Shown here: positions 1 through 5,337 of the stretch, piece after piece
How the letters are laid out: every line of letters starts with the position of its first letter
Position numbering within the stretch: position 1 is the first letter of the stretch
Source: Candidatus Eisenbergiella stercorigallinarum
GTDB lineage: Bacteria; Bacillota; Clostridia; Lachnospirales; Lachnospiraceae
NCBI GenBank assembly: GCA_019120525.1
Contig: DWUW01000304.1
Location: forward strand, 1 to 5,337
Direction of reading: 5' to 3'
Length of the DNA stretch: 5,337 nucleotides
Made by a program: the position numbers and the translations under genes
Notes under the pieces: model-generated
Told to the model about the DNA's origin: nothing
The model's database searches: none
The model's input: the letters and a program-made list of their open reading frames with translations, nothing else

Positions 1-1
1 C

Positions 2-691
2 CTGACGGCAGGGGAGGAGCTCCGGGCGGATTATTTCCTGCAGAGAAGAGAGCTGGGGGTGATCAACATCGGCGGAGCCGGAAAGGTGAGCGTGGATGGG
101 AAGGAATACCATGTGGCGCCCAGGGATGGCATGTATATTGGAATGGGCGCAAGAGATATTTCTTTTGAGAGCGATGATGCAGGAAATCCTGCAAAGTTCT
201 ACCTGAACAGCGCGCCCGCGCACAGAACCTGCCCGACAGTGCTGATCAAGAGGGAAGGGACCCCGGAGGATGGCGTGGTCATCATTAAGGAGGAGAATAA
301 GGTGGAGCTTGGAAGCCTGGAGGAGTCCAACCACAGAGTGATCTGTAAGTATATCCTTCCCGGACAGGTGGAGAGCTGCCAGCTTGAGATGGGTATGACC
401 TCTTTAAAGCCCGGCAGTGTGTGGAATTCCATGCCCTGCCATACCCATGACAGGAGAATGGAGGTATATCTCTACTTTGACCTTCCCGAGGATGCTTTCG
501 TGATGCATTATATGGGAGAACCCACGGAGACCAGGCATATCGTGATGCGCAATGAGGAAGCAGTTATCTCGCCCAGCTGGTCCATTCACTGCGGAAGCGG
601 CACCAGAAATTATACCTTTATCTGGGGTATGGTAGGAGAGAACCAGGATTTCGACGATATGGACGGCGTCGGCATGAGAGAGCTTCTGTAA
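2..691 (+). CDS. kduI: 5-dehydro-4-deoxy-D-glucuronate isomerase, 5'-truncated by window edge
   Basis: Cupin-fold metalloisomerase that converts 5-dehydro-4-deoxy-D-glucuronate (DKI, from unsaturated uronates) to 3-deoxy-D-glycero-2,5-hexodiulosonate in the cytoplasm. The reading frame is open from base 2; the first visible residues (LTAGEELRADYFLQRRELGV) match the KduI family, so the GTG at 59 is internal and not the start. The zinc ligands are visible: the H-x-H of PCHTHD and the following Glu of RRMEVY (about 440-465), plus the His of SWSIHCG (about 587-589). Their spacing agrees with E. coli KduI H196, H198, E203 and H245 (recalled numbering), and the C-terminus DMDGVGMRELL ends where a 278-residue family member should, so about 49 N-terminal residues lie outside the window. 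It is followed 99 nt later by the dehydrogenase that uses its product, as in classical kduI-kduD pairs. The family call is secure; the actual uronate source is inferred from context. Confidence 0.96.
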   Translation: MTAGEELRADYFLQRRELGVINIGGAGKVSVDGKEYHVAPRDGMYIGMGARDISFESDDAGNPAKFYLNSAPAHRTCPTVLIKREGTPEDGVVIIKEENKVELGSLEESNHRVICKYILPGQVESCQLEMGMTSLKPGSVWNSMPCHTHDRRMEVYLYFDLPEDAFVMHYMGEPTETRHIVMRNEEAVISPSWSIHCGSGTRNYTFIWGMVGENQDFDDMDGVGMRELL

Positions 692-707
692 CCGTCAGCG
701 AAGACCT

Positions 708-745
708 CCGGCTTCCCGCAGCGTTTTCCGGCGGCGGGAAACCGG
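708..745 (+). other. Intercistronic stem-loop between kduI and kduD
   Basis: Arms 708-719 (CCGGCTTCCCGC) and 734-745 (GCGGGAAACCGG) pair over 12 positions with one C/A mismatch around a 14-nt loop. No T-run follows on the plus strand, so it does not look like a standard intrinsic terminator. It may protect the kduI mRNA 3' end or mark an RNA processing point; that role is inference. Confidence 0.5.
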
Positions 746-754
746 TGATATAAA
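746..754 (+). promoter_or_regulatory. Candidate extended -10 promoter element for kduD
   Basis: TGATATAAA fits the extended -10 form TGn-TATAAT with one mismatch and lies 36 nt before the kduD ATG, which would leave a leader of roughly 30 nt. The -35 region at 725-730 (TTTCCG) is poor and falls inside the hairpin loop. It could give kduD a secondary promoter, but an A+T-rich chance match is possible. Confidence 0.3.
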
Positions 755-790
755 TAGTCTACAGACAAAAAAATAAGGAGGAACAGGATC

Positions 791-1594
791 ATGGGAATTT
801 TAAACAGCTTTTCACTGGAAGGCAAGGTAGCCCTGGTAACGGGCGCTTCCTACGGGATTGGCTTCGCTATCGCGACAGCTTATGCTGAGGCGGGCGCGAC
901 CATTGTTTTCAACGACATTAAGCAGGAGCTGGTGGATAAGGGACTTGCCGCTTATAAGGAAAAAGGCATCGACGCGCACGGCTATGTCTGCGATGTGACG
1001 GATGAGACGGCGGTAAACGAGCTGGTAAAGAAGATCGAAGAGGAAGTTGGAACCATCGATATTCTGGTAAACAACGCCGGCATCATCAAGCGTATCCCCA
1101 TGCTGGAGATGAGCGCGGACGCGTTCCGCCAGGTGATCGACGTGGACCTGAACGCTCCTTTCATCGTCTCCAAGGCCGTTATTCCCGGCATGATCAAGAA
1201 GGGGCACGGCAAGATCATCAACATCTGCTCCATGATGAGCGAGCTTGGCAGAGAGACCGTTTCCGCGTATGCTGCCGCGAAAGGCGGACTGAAGATGCTC
1301 ACCAGGAACATTGCTTCCGAGTATGGCGAGTACAACATTCAGTGCAACGGAATCGGGCCCGGCTATATCGCCACTCCGCAGACCGCGCCTCTGCGTGAGA
1401 TCCAGCCTGACGGAAGCAGACATCCTTTCGACCAGTTCATCATCGCGAAGACGCCGGCCGCCCGCTGGGGAGACACCTCCGATCTGCAGGGACCTGCGGT
1501 ATTCCTGGCGTCTGATGCTTCCAATTTCGTGAACGGGCACGTCCTGTATGTGGACGGCGGCATTCTGGCTTATATCGGAAAACAGCCCCAGTAA
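791..1594 (+). CDS. kduD: SDR-family 2-dehydro-3-deoxy-D-gluconate 5-dehydrogenase (KduD/DhuD type; often annotated gluconate 5-dehydrogenase)
   Basis: A 267-residue classical short-chain dehydrogenase/reductase. Visible features are the Rossmann nucleotide motif TGASYGIG (residues 17-24), the NNAG motif (94-97), an Arg at 101, N121, and the catalytic S147 and YxxxK (Y160, K164). From memory, the sequence is strongly similar along its length to the streptococcal enzyme crystallised as gluconate 5-dehydrogenase; its homologue DhuD reduces the product of the isomerase step during glycosaminoglycan uronate breakdown. Lying directly after kduI, it most likely reduces 3-deoxy-hexodiulosonate to 2-keto-3-deoxy-D-gluconate with NAD(P)H. 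The ATG at 791 is preceded by AGGAGG (776-781) with 9 nt spacing, and the family begins near here. It is followed by a strong terminator. True gluconate 5-dehydrogenase activity cannot be excluded from sequence, but the kduI partner favours the uronate role. Confidence 0.9.
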   Translation: MGILNSFSLEGKVALVTGASYGIGFAIATAYAEAGATIVFNDIKQELVDKGLAAYKEKGIDAHGYVCDVTDETAVNELVKKIEEEVGTIDILVNNAGIIKRIPMLEMSADAFRQVIDVDLNAPFIVSKAVIPGMIKKGHGKIINICSMMSELGRETVSAYAAAKGGLKMLTRNIASEYGEYNIQCNGIGPGYIATPQTAPLREIQPDGSRHPFDQFIIAKTPAARWGDTSDLQGPAVFLASDASNFVNGHVLYVDGGILAYIGKQPQ

Positions 1595-1615
1595 GAGACG
1601 CTGATTGGATCGCCG

Positions 1616-1651
1616 AAAGCCTTTCCGCATCGGGTGCGGAAGGGCTTTTTT
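1616..1651 (+). terminator. Rho-independent terminator after kduD
   Basis: Stem arms 1618-1629 (AGCCTTTCCGCA) and 1635-1646 (TGCGGAAGGGCT) pair over 12 bp with a single T/G wobble, with a 5-nt loop and a run of six T residues (1646-1651). Two preceding A residues can pair with the T-run. It lies 22 nt after the kduD stop and should end or attenuate transcription of the kduI-kduD unit before the downstream cluster. Confidence 0.9.
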
Positions 1652-1667
1652 CAAAATGTTGGCCCTG

Positions 1668-1687
1668 ACGGCCCGGCCCTGGGCCGT
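1668..1687 (+). repeat. GC-rich inverted repeat in the leader of the discoidin-like gene
   Basis: ACGGCCC (1668-1674) and GGGCCGT (1681-1687) form a perfect 7-bp stem with a 6-nt loop. The heptamer GGCCCTG occurs twice here (1661-1667 and 1675-1681). The repeat sits between the kduD terminator and the AGGAGG of the next gene. It could be an operator or a leader hairpin; no clear -35/-10 pair is visible in 1652-1713, so how the downstream cluster is started is not evident. Confidence 0.4.
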
Positions 1688-1713
1688 TTACAGGACCGGA
1701 AAAGGAGGAAACT

Positions 1714-2496
1714 ATGTTTATCATTCAATGGATCGGGGCGGATGGCAGCCTGAAGGCCCAGGACAGCGGCATGGATGAGGCCCGTCTGGTGGCGGACGGC
1801 GGATATGAGGAAGGGGACAGGCTGGCCGTGGAGAGCACCGAAGGGCCGGTATATGCCTGGCTGCAGCTGGAGGATGTGCTGGGGAGGTCCCTGGTATATC
1901 TGAAAGGAAGATATGAATACCGGATCCCCTTTGGGGAAAAGCGGGTCTGCTATTCGCCGAGGGCTTTCACGGGAGAGAAGCATCTGATAACGGTCCGGAG
2001 GGCGGAGAAAGAGGATGTGCACGCTTACCGGAATCTTGCGCTGAATGTGAACGACCAGCACGGAAACACGGCCTGCTTCCCGAGGGCGCACGCGAATGTG
2101 GAGACCAGGGGAGAATCTGTATTTGCAGCGATGAACGCCATTGACGGGATAACGGAAAACCGTTCCCACGGGGAGTGGCCCTATGCTTCCTGGGGGATCA
2201 ACAGACAGGATGACGCGGAACTGACGCTGGAATTCGGACGGCCCGTGCAGGTGGATAAGGTGATCCTGTATACCAGGGCGGATTTCCCGCATGATAACTG
2301 GTGGGTGGACGGCAGGCTCACCTTTTCCGACGGGAGCAGCATGCGGCTGCCCATGGAAAAGTCCGTTCTGCCCCATGTTTTTTCTTTTGAAAAGAAGACC
2401 ATAGAATGGCTGAAGCTGGGTGAGCTGATCAAGGCGGACGATCCGTCGCCGTTCCCTGCGCTGACGCAGATCGAGGTTTACGGAAGCGACCTTTGA
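1714..2496 (+). CDS. Two-domain protein of unknown function with a discoidin-like (F5/8 type C-like) C-terminal beta-sandwich
   Basis: A 260-residue protein that I cannot assign to a characterised family. Residues about 1-100 look like a beta-rich N-terminal domain (WLQLEDVLGRSLVYLKGRYE, then IPFGEKRVCYSPRAF). Residues about 107-258 resemble a discoidin/F5-8C jelly roll: an NLALN opening, AIDG at 142-145, a Trp-rich loop (W155, W160), a strand pair around LTLEFGRPVQVDKVILYTRA (170-189), and a closing strand TQIEVYG. Aromatics W196 and W197 could contact sugar. There is no signal peptide or membrane segment, so it is predicted cytoplasmic, unusual for a glycan-binding domain. The ATG at 1714 has AGGAGG (1703-1708) 5 nt upstream. 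It precedes the heparinase-like gene by 40 nt, so the two are probably co-transcribed. A sugar-binding accessory or uncharacterised enzyme role is inference. Confidence 0.75.
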   Translation: MFIIQWIGADGSLKAQDSGMDEARLVADGGYEEGDRLAVESTEGPVYAWLQLEDVLGRSLVYLKGRYEYRIPFGEKRVCYSPRAFTGEKHLITVRRAEKEDVHAYRNLALNVNDQHGNTACFPRAHANVETRGESVFAAMNAIDGITENRSHGEWPYASWGINRQDDAELTLEFGRPVQVDKVILYTRADFPHDNWWVDGRLTFSDGSSMRLPMEKSVLPHVFSFEKKTIEWLKLGELIKADDPSPFPALTQIEVYGSDL

Positions 2497-2536
2497 CAGT
2501 ATCCGGGAACAGAAGCTTCAGAAGGGGGAAGGGACG

Positions 2537-4354
2537 ATGGCGGAAAGAAGAGCGGAATTATATGAATTTCTGGAGAAGTATCTGGGCTGTATGAAAGAAA
2601 ATGCCGTCAGGATGATGGACGAACCCATGCCTGAGGCGGACGAGGAGCTTTTCTCCCTGTTTGAGAAAACAGGAAACCGGCTGCGTTATGAGGAGGTCTA
2701 TTTTCTCCGAAGAAAATATCTGGCAGTTTTTGGCTGTCTGTCCATCCTGGACGGGGGAGAGGCCTATGTGAAAAAACTGGCCGGGGTCCTGCGCGGGATC
2801 TGCGGTGAGGAATGCTGGGCGCTCCCTGCCCATGTACACAGAGATACGGATCCGGACTGGCGGATCTGTGTGGATCTGTTCGCCTCCGAAACGGCGCAGG
2901 CGCTGGCGGAGATTGTCAGCCTGGCGGGAGAGCGGCTGCCGGAGGATGTGAGACGCCTGGTGCGGGAGAATGTTTTTCACCGGGTGCTGGAGCCTTTTGC
3001 AAACCGAAAGCCGCCGTATCCGCCATGGGAAGGAGCCGGGCACAACTGGAACGCGGTATGCGCGGGAAGCATAGGCTGCGCGGCCATCTGCCTGATGCGG
3101 GAAGAGCCGGAGAGGCTGGAACCTCTTCTGGAGAGGCTGCTTATGTCGCTGCCCCATTATCTGGAGGGCTTTTCCCGGGATGGGGCCTGCATGGAGGGAC
3201 TGGACTATTTTACCTATGGCTTTGGCTATTACGTGGCCTTTGCGGATATGCTGTACCGTTATACCGGTGGAAAGACGGATCTTCTTGCGCAGGAAAACTG
3301 TCACAGGATCGCCCTGTTCCAGCAGAAATGCTATTTCCCGTCCGGGAGGACGGTCAGTTTTTCGGATGGGAGCAGCAGAAGTGGATATCAGATGGGCCTG
3401 ACCTGTTTCCTGGCCGGGCGGTATCCGGATATGAGGATCCCCCCGGTTGCCTGCGCGCGTGATTTTGAAGCGGACTCCTGCTACCGGTTCATGCAGAATC
3501 TGCGGGATGTACTGTGGACAAAAGCATATCTGGACAGGTTGGAAGAAGAGGGCCGGAAAAACCGAAGGAAGATGGACGGCAGGCAGGGAGAGCCCGTGGA
3601 AAAGGAGCCGGATCAGGCGCCGGGGACGGAGGCTATGGTCCTGGCGGACGCCCAGTGGAATATCGTACATGGAAAAAGCGGCGGCGGAATGGCCTGTAAG
3701 GGCGGCCATAACGGGGAACCCCACAATCATAACGATGTGGGAAGCTTTCTTTATCTGCTGGGAGATGAAATGCTTCTGACGGATCTGGGGGCCGGCGAAT
3801 ATACGAAACAATATTTCGGGCCGGGCCGTTATGAGATCCTCTGCAACAGCTCCTTCGGACACAGTGTGCCGATCCTGGAAGGCAGGGGCCAGAAGGCCGG
3901 CGGGGAATATGGCTGCTGCGGCTTCGCGGCGGATGGGAAGGGCGGCTGTGAGATTTCCTTTGCGGGAGCCTACGGAAACAGCCGCGTCAGGGATCTGCGG
4001 CGTCTCTTTTCCTATGATCCGGGTACGGAGGAGCTGAAGGTCGTGGATGAGCTGGAATCGGAAGGGGATATCCCGATGCGGGAAAATCTGGTGACGCAGT
4101 TCCGGCCTGAGATCAGAGACGGCAGGGTGTGGATCGCGGGGGAAAAATATGCCTGTCTTGTGGAGACACAGGATCGGGAAGGCGATTTTGTGATAGAGGA
4201 GAAAAGACATTTTTCCCATGAGGGAATGCCTGAAAGCGTATACTGCGTTTCCTGGAAGGTGACGGAGGCGGACAAAACAGGCAGGAGGAGATGCTGTTTC
4301 CATGTAAAGCCCGCTTTGGCGGGGGAAAGGAAAGCCCATGATCAAAGGATTTAA
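2537..4354 (+). CDS. Heparinase II/III-family protein, predicted cytoplasmic uronate-oligosaccharide lyase
   Basis: A 605-residue protein with the architecture of heparinase II/III-like polysaccharide lyases: an alpha/alpha toroid (about 1-330), then a beta-sandwich domain (about 366-595). Such enzymes cleave next to a hexuronic acid by beta-elimination, giving a 4,5-unsaturated sugar. Candidate catalytic residues are N170 or N172 in GHNWNAV, Tyr in MEGLDYFTYGFGYY (Y224, Y227), and H396 in EPHNHND. H398, D416 (LLTDLG) and H442 (SFGHSVP) match the order of the zinc ligands of Pedobacter heparinase II (H408, D425, H464, recalled). No signal peptide is present, unlike secreted family members, so it probably acts on imported oligosaccharides. 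A highly charged segment (about 335-362) separates the two domains and is probably a flexible linker. The start at 2537 follows AGGGGGA (2523-2529). The C-terminus overlaps the mutarotase gene by 17 nt. Family membership is secure; PL subfamily and substrate are not. Confidence 0.88.
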   Translation: MAERRAELYEFLEKYLGCMKENAVRMMDEPMPEADEELFSLFEKTGNRLRYEEVYFLRRKYLAVFGCLSILDGGEAYVKKLAGVLRGICGEECWALPAHVHRDTDPDWRICVDLFASETAQALAEIVSLAGERLPEDVRRLVRENVFHRVLEPFANRKPPYPPWEGAGHNWNAVCAGSIGCAAICLMREEPERLEPLLERLLMSLPHYLEGFSRDGACMEGLDYFTYGFGYYVAFADMLYRYTGGKTDLLAQENCHRIALFQQKCYFPSGRTVSFSDGSSRSGYQMGLTCFLAGRYPDMRIPPVACARDFEADSCYRFMQNLRDVLWTKAYLDRLEEEGRKNRRKMDGRQGEPVEKEPDQAPGTEAMVLADAQWNIVHGKSGGGMACKGGHNGEPHNHNDVGSFLYLLGDEMLLTDLGAGEYTKQYFGPGRYEILCNSSFGHSVPILEGRGQKAGGEYGCCGFAADGKGGCEISFAGAYGNSRVRDLRRLFSYDPGTEELKVVDELESEGDIPMRENLVTQFRPEIRDGRVWIAGEKYACLVETQDREGDFVIEEKRHFSHEGMPESVYCVSWKVTEADKTGRRRCCFHVKPALAGERKAHDQRI

Positions 4355-4649
4355 AATGAAGCTGTACGAGGGGCAGGAGGAGGAATACGAAAGACGCCAT
4401 AACCTGCTCTGGCCGGAAATGAAGGATATGATCCATGAGCACGGCGGAAAGAATTACACCATTTTTCTGGATAAGGAGACGCTGACCCTGTTCGGCTACA
4501 TCGAGATCGAGGATGAAACGCTCTGGGCCAGGGGCGCGGATACGGCCATCAACCGGAAATGGTGGGATTATATGGCCGACATTATGGAGACAAACCCGGA
4601 CAACAGTCCGGTGAGCGTTGATCTGAAGACCGTTTTCCATCTGGACTGA
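4338..4649 (+). CDS. rhaM: L-rhamnose mutarotase (RhaM/YiiL family)
   Basis: A 103-residue alpha/beta-barrel dimeric epimerase that interconverts alpha and beta anomers of L-rhamnose, speeding entry into rhamnose catabolism in the cytoplasm. Family hallmarks are visible in order: RRHNLLWPE with catalytic H21, KNYTIFLD with Y40, LFGYIE, the RKWWDYM motif with W75 and W76, DIMETNPDNSP, and the closing VFHLD. Each sits one position before the E. coli residues H22, Y41, W76 and W77 (recalled). Length matches the family (about 104). The ATG at 4338 lies inside the end of the heparinase-like gene (17-nt overlap), with a purine-rich SD (AAAGGAAAG, 4326-4334) and a small 5-bp hairpin (4310-4323) just upstream, suggesting translational coupling. 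No rhaA, rhaB or rhaD is in the window, so related family members acting on other 6-deoxy sugars or uronates remain possible. Confidence 0.92.
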   Translation: MIKGFKMKLYEGQEEEYERRHNLLWPEMKDMIHEHGGKNYTIFLDKETLTLFGYIEIEDETLWARGADTAINRKWWDYMADIMETNPDNSPVSVDLKTVFHLD

Positions 4650-4659
4650 CCGGATCCGG
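4650..4659. repeat. 10-bp perfect palindrome CCGGATCCGG after rhaM
   Basis: CCGGATCCGG begins immediately after the rhaM TGA stop (4647-4649). It is a perfect 10-bp palindrome with no spacer, so it makes a poor RNA hairpin by itself. It may be chance in GC-rich DNA or a protein-binding site. Confidence 0.3.
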
Positions 4660-4681
4660 AAAATGGCAGGAGATGTATCTG

Positions 4682-4713
4682 CGGCGCGCCGCCCGGGAAA
4701 GGGAGGCGCGCCG
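4682..4713. terminator. Strong inverted repeat between convergent genes, possible bidirectional terminator
   Basis: CGGCGCGCC (4682-4690) and GGCGCGCCG (4705-4713) form a perfect 9-bp GC stem around a 14-nt loop. It lies between the convergent ends of rhaM (4649) and the transglutaminase-like gene (4736), where shared terminators are expected. The plus-strand T-tract is only three bases (4714-4716) and none is seen on the minus strand, so intrinsic termination would be weak. Each arm contains the palindrome GGCGCGCC, so the element is also a direct repeat. Confidence 0.5.
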
Positions 4714-4735
4714 TTTGGGATACCAGACGGTTTCT

Positions 4736-5337
4736 TTACTGCCGGATGGAACGCAGATCGATGATCTCGTGGAAAAAATCGAACTGCCCGGTAAGCAGGC
4801 CTTTTCCATCGATCTCACATTCGCCGACCTGATTATCGTATGGATCGGCCCGAAGCCCTGCTTTTAGCGGGAAAAGAGGAGCCTGAAAAGCCGTATTTGC
4901 CGCCATGCGGAAGGGATCCAGGTTGCCGAAATAGAAGGCCTGCCGTTCTTTCTGCCCCGCGCGGAAGGCGCTTCCGCCGAAGGAAAGATCCGCATACAGC
5001 CAGCCGTAGGGCGGGATGAAAAACTGCGCCCAGTCATGGGGGCCTACGGAAGCGGGAGTTACGGAGAGGCCGGACTGCCAGCGGGCCGGAATACGGGCGA
5101 TCCGGCACATGGTGATGAATAAAAGGGCCTGTACGCCGCAGTCGCCCTTCCGGCTGACGGCACAGGTTTCCGCGATATCATCCAGCAGGAAATATTCCGG
5201 CATATAGGAATAGGATACCTGCGAGGTGATAAAATAGTAGATCCGCTCTGCTTTTTTCAGCGGATTGAGTTCCTTCCCGACGACTTCGGCAGTGAGGGCG
5301 CGAAGATAGGGGGTAAAGCGGATATGAGGCGGCTGCT
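4736..5337 (-). CDS. Transglutaminase-like domain protein, N-terminus beyond window edge
   Basis: About 200 residues are visible on the minus strand; the frame stays open to the window edge, so the Met at 5203 (SYSYMPEY) is internal. Upstream residues in the same frame include ELNPLKKAERIYYFITSQVS, the usual helix before the transglutaminase core. The papain-like triad is visible: Cys in RKGDCGVQALLF (codon 5138-5140), His in VGPHDWAQFF (codon 5036-5038), and Asp in GWLYADLSFGG (codon 4988-4990). PARWQSGL between Cys and His is also characteristic. Many bacterial members are peptidases or cross-linkers with unknown substrates; intact Cys-His-Asp residues imply catalytic activity. The stop is at 4736-4738. 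It points towards the sugar cluster on the opposite strand and is not part of that transcript, so a role in glycan use is not indicated. Its promoter and any signal peptide are outside the window. Confidence 0.88.
   Translation of the reverse strand, partial: QPPHIRFTPYLRALTAEVVGKELNPLKKAERIYYFITSQVSYSYMPEYFLLDDIAETCAVSRKGDCGVQALLFITMCRIARIPARWQSGLSVTPASVGPHDWAQFFIPPYGWLYADLSFGGSAFRAGQKERQAFYFGNLDPFRMAANTAFQAPLFPLKAGLRADPYDNQVGECEIDGKGLLTGQFDFFHEIIDLRSIRQ

Noticed and set aside
59..61. GTG as the start codon of kduI
   Set aside because: Conserved KduI sequence continues in frame upstream to base 2, and the zinc-site spacing implies about 49 further residues outside the window.
812..1654. 280-codon minus-strand open frame opposite kduD
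   Set aside because: It is antisense to a clear SDR gene, runs through the terminator and shows no family features.
2812..3462. 216-codon plus-strand frame inside the lyase gene
   Set aside because: It lies wholly within the confident lyase frame and has low-complexity Gly/Ala/Arg composition typical of a shifted GC-rich frame.
2558..4345. 595-codon open frame on the minus strand opposite the lyase gene
   Set aside because: It mirrors the real plus-strand gene, and its translation is rich in Arg, Pro, His and Ile with no recognisable domain.
4113..4640. 175-codon minus-strand ORF opposite the lyase end and rhaM
   Set aside because: It is antisense to two well-supported genes and has no recognisable motif.
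4673..4867. 64-codon plus-strand ORF after rhaM
   Set aside because: It crosses the inverted repeat and reads antisense to the 3' end of the transglutaminase-like gene, with no good ribosome binding site or family signal.
5201..5203. ATG start for the transglutaminase-like gene on the minus strand
   Set aside because: The frame stays open to the window edge and the upstream residues look like the normal helix preceding this domain, so this Met is internal.

Overview
The window looks like chromosome of a fairly high-G+C, gut-type Bacillota, most likely Lachnospiraceae. This is inferred from the strong AGGAGG ribosome binding sites, the moderately G+C-rich coding sequence, and the strong resemblance of the encoded KduI, SDR dehydrogenase and transglutaminase-like proteins to Firmicutes versions. 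Genus cannot be fixed from this sequence alone.

Layout: positions 1-4649 carry five co-directional plus-strand genes for catabolism of a uronic-acid-containing glycan. First is the 3' part of kduI (5-dehydro-4-deoxy-glucuronate isomerase), then a kduD/DhuD-type SDR dehydrogenase, followed by a convincing rho-independent terminator (1616-1651). The second cluster holds a two-domain protein of unknown function with a discoidin-like C-terminal half, a heparinase II/III-like protein without a signal peptide (predicted cytoplasmic polysaccharide or oligosaccharide lyase), and an L-rhamnose mutarotase whose start overlaps the lyase's end by 17 nt. A convergent minus-strand gene (4736 to beyond the window edge) encodes a transglutaminase-like cysteine-protease-fold protein. 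The short gap between the convergent genes holds a perfect 9-bp inverted repeat.

How the genes may work together (inference): imported oligosaccharides carrying a hexuronic acid next to L-rhamnose or a related 6-deoxy sugar would be split in the cytoplasm by the heparinase-like lyase. That yields a 4,5-unsaturated uronate, which rearranges to 5-dehydro-4-deoxy-glucuronate and is processed by KduI and then KduD/DhuD to 2-keto-3-deoxygluconate. The neutral partner would be anomerically interconverted by the mutarotase. Candidate substrates are rhamnogalacturonan I fragments or Rha-GlcA units such as those on arabinogalactans. No transporter, regulator, KDG kinase/aldolase or unsaturated glycuronyl hydrolase lies in the window. 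The least understood parts are the discoidin-like protein and the exact specificity of the lyase. I see no mobile element, CRISPR array, tRNA or rRNA, and no gene-free stretch above 300 bases.
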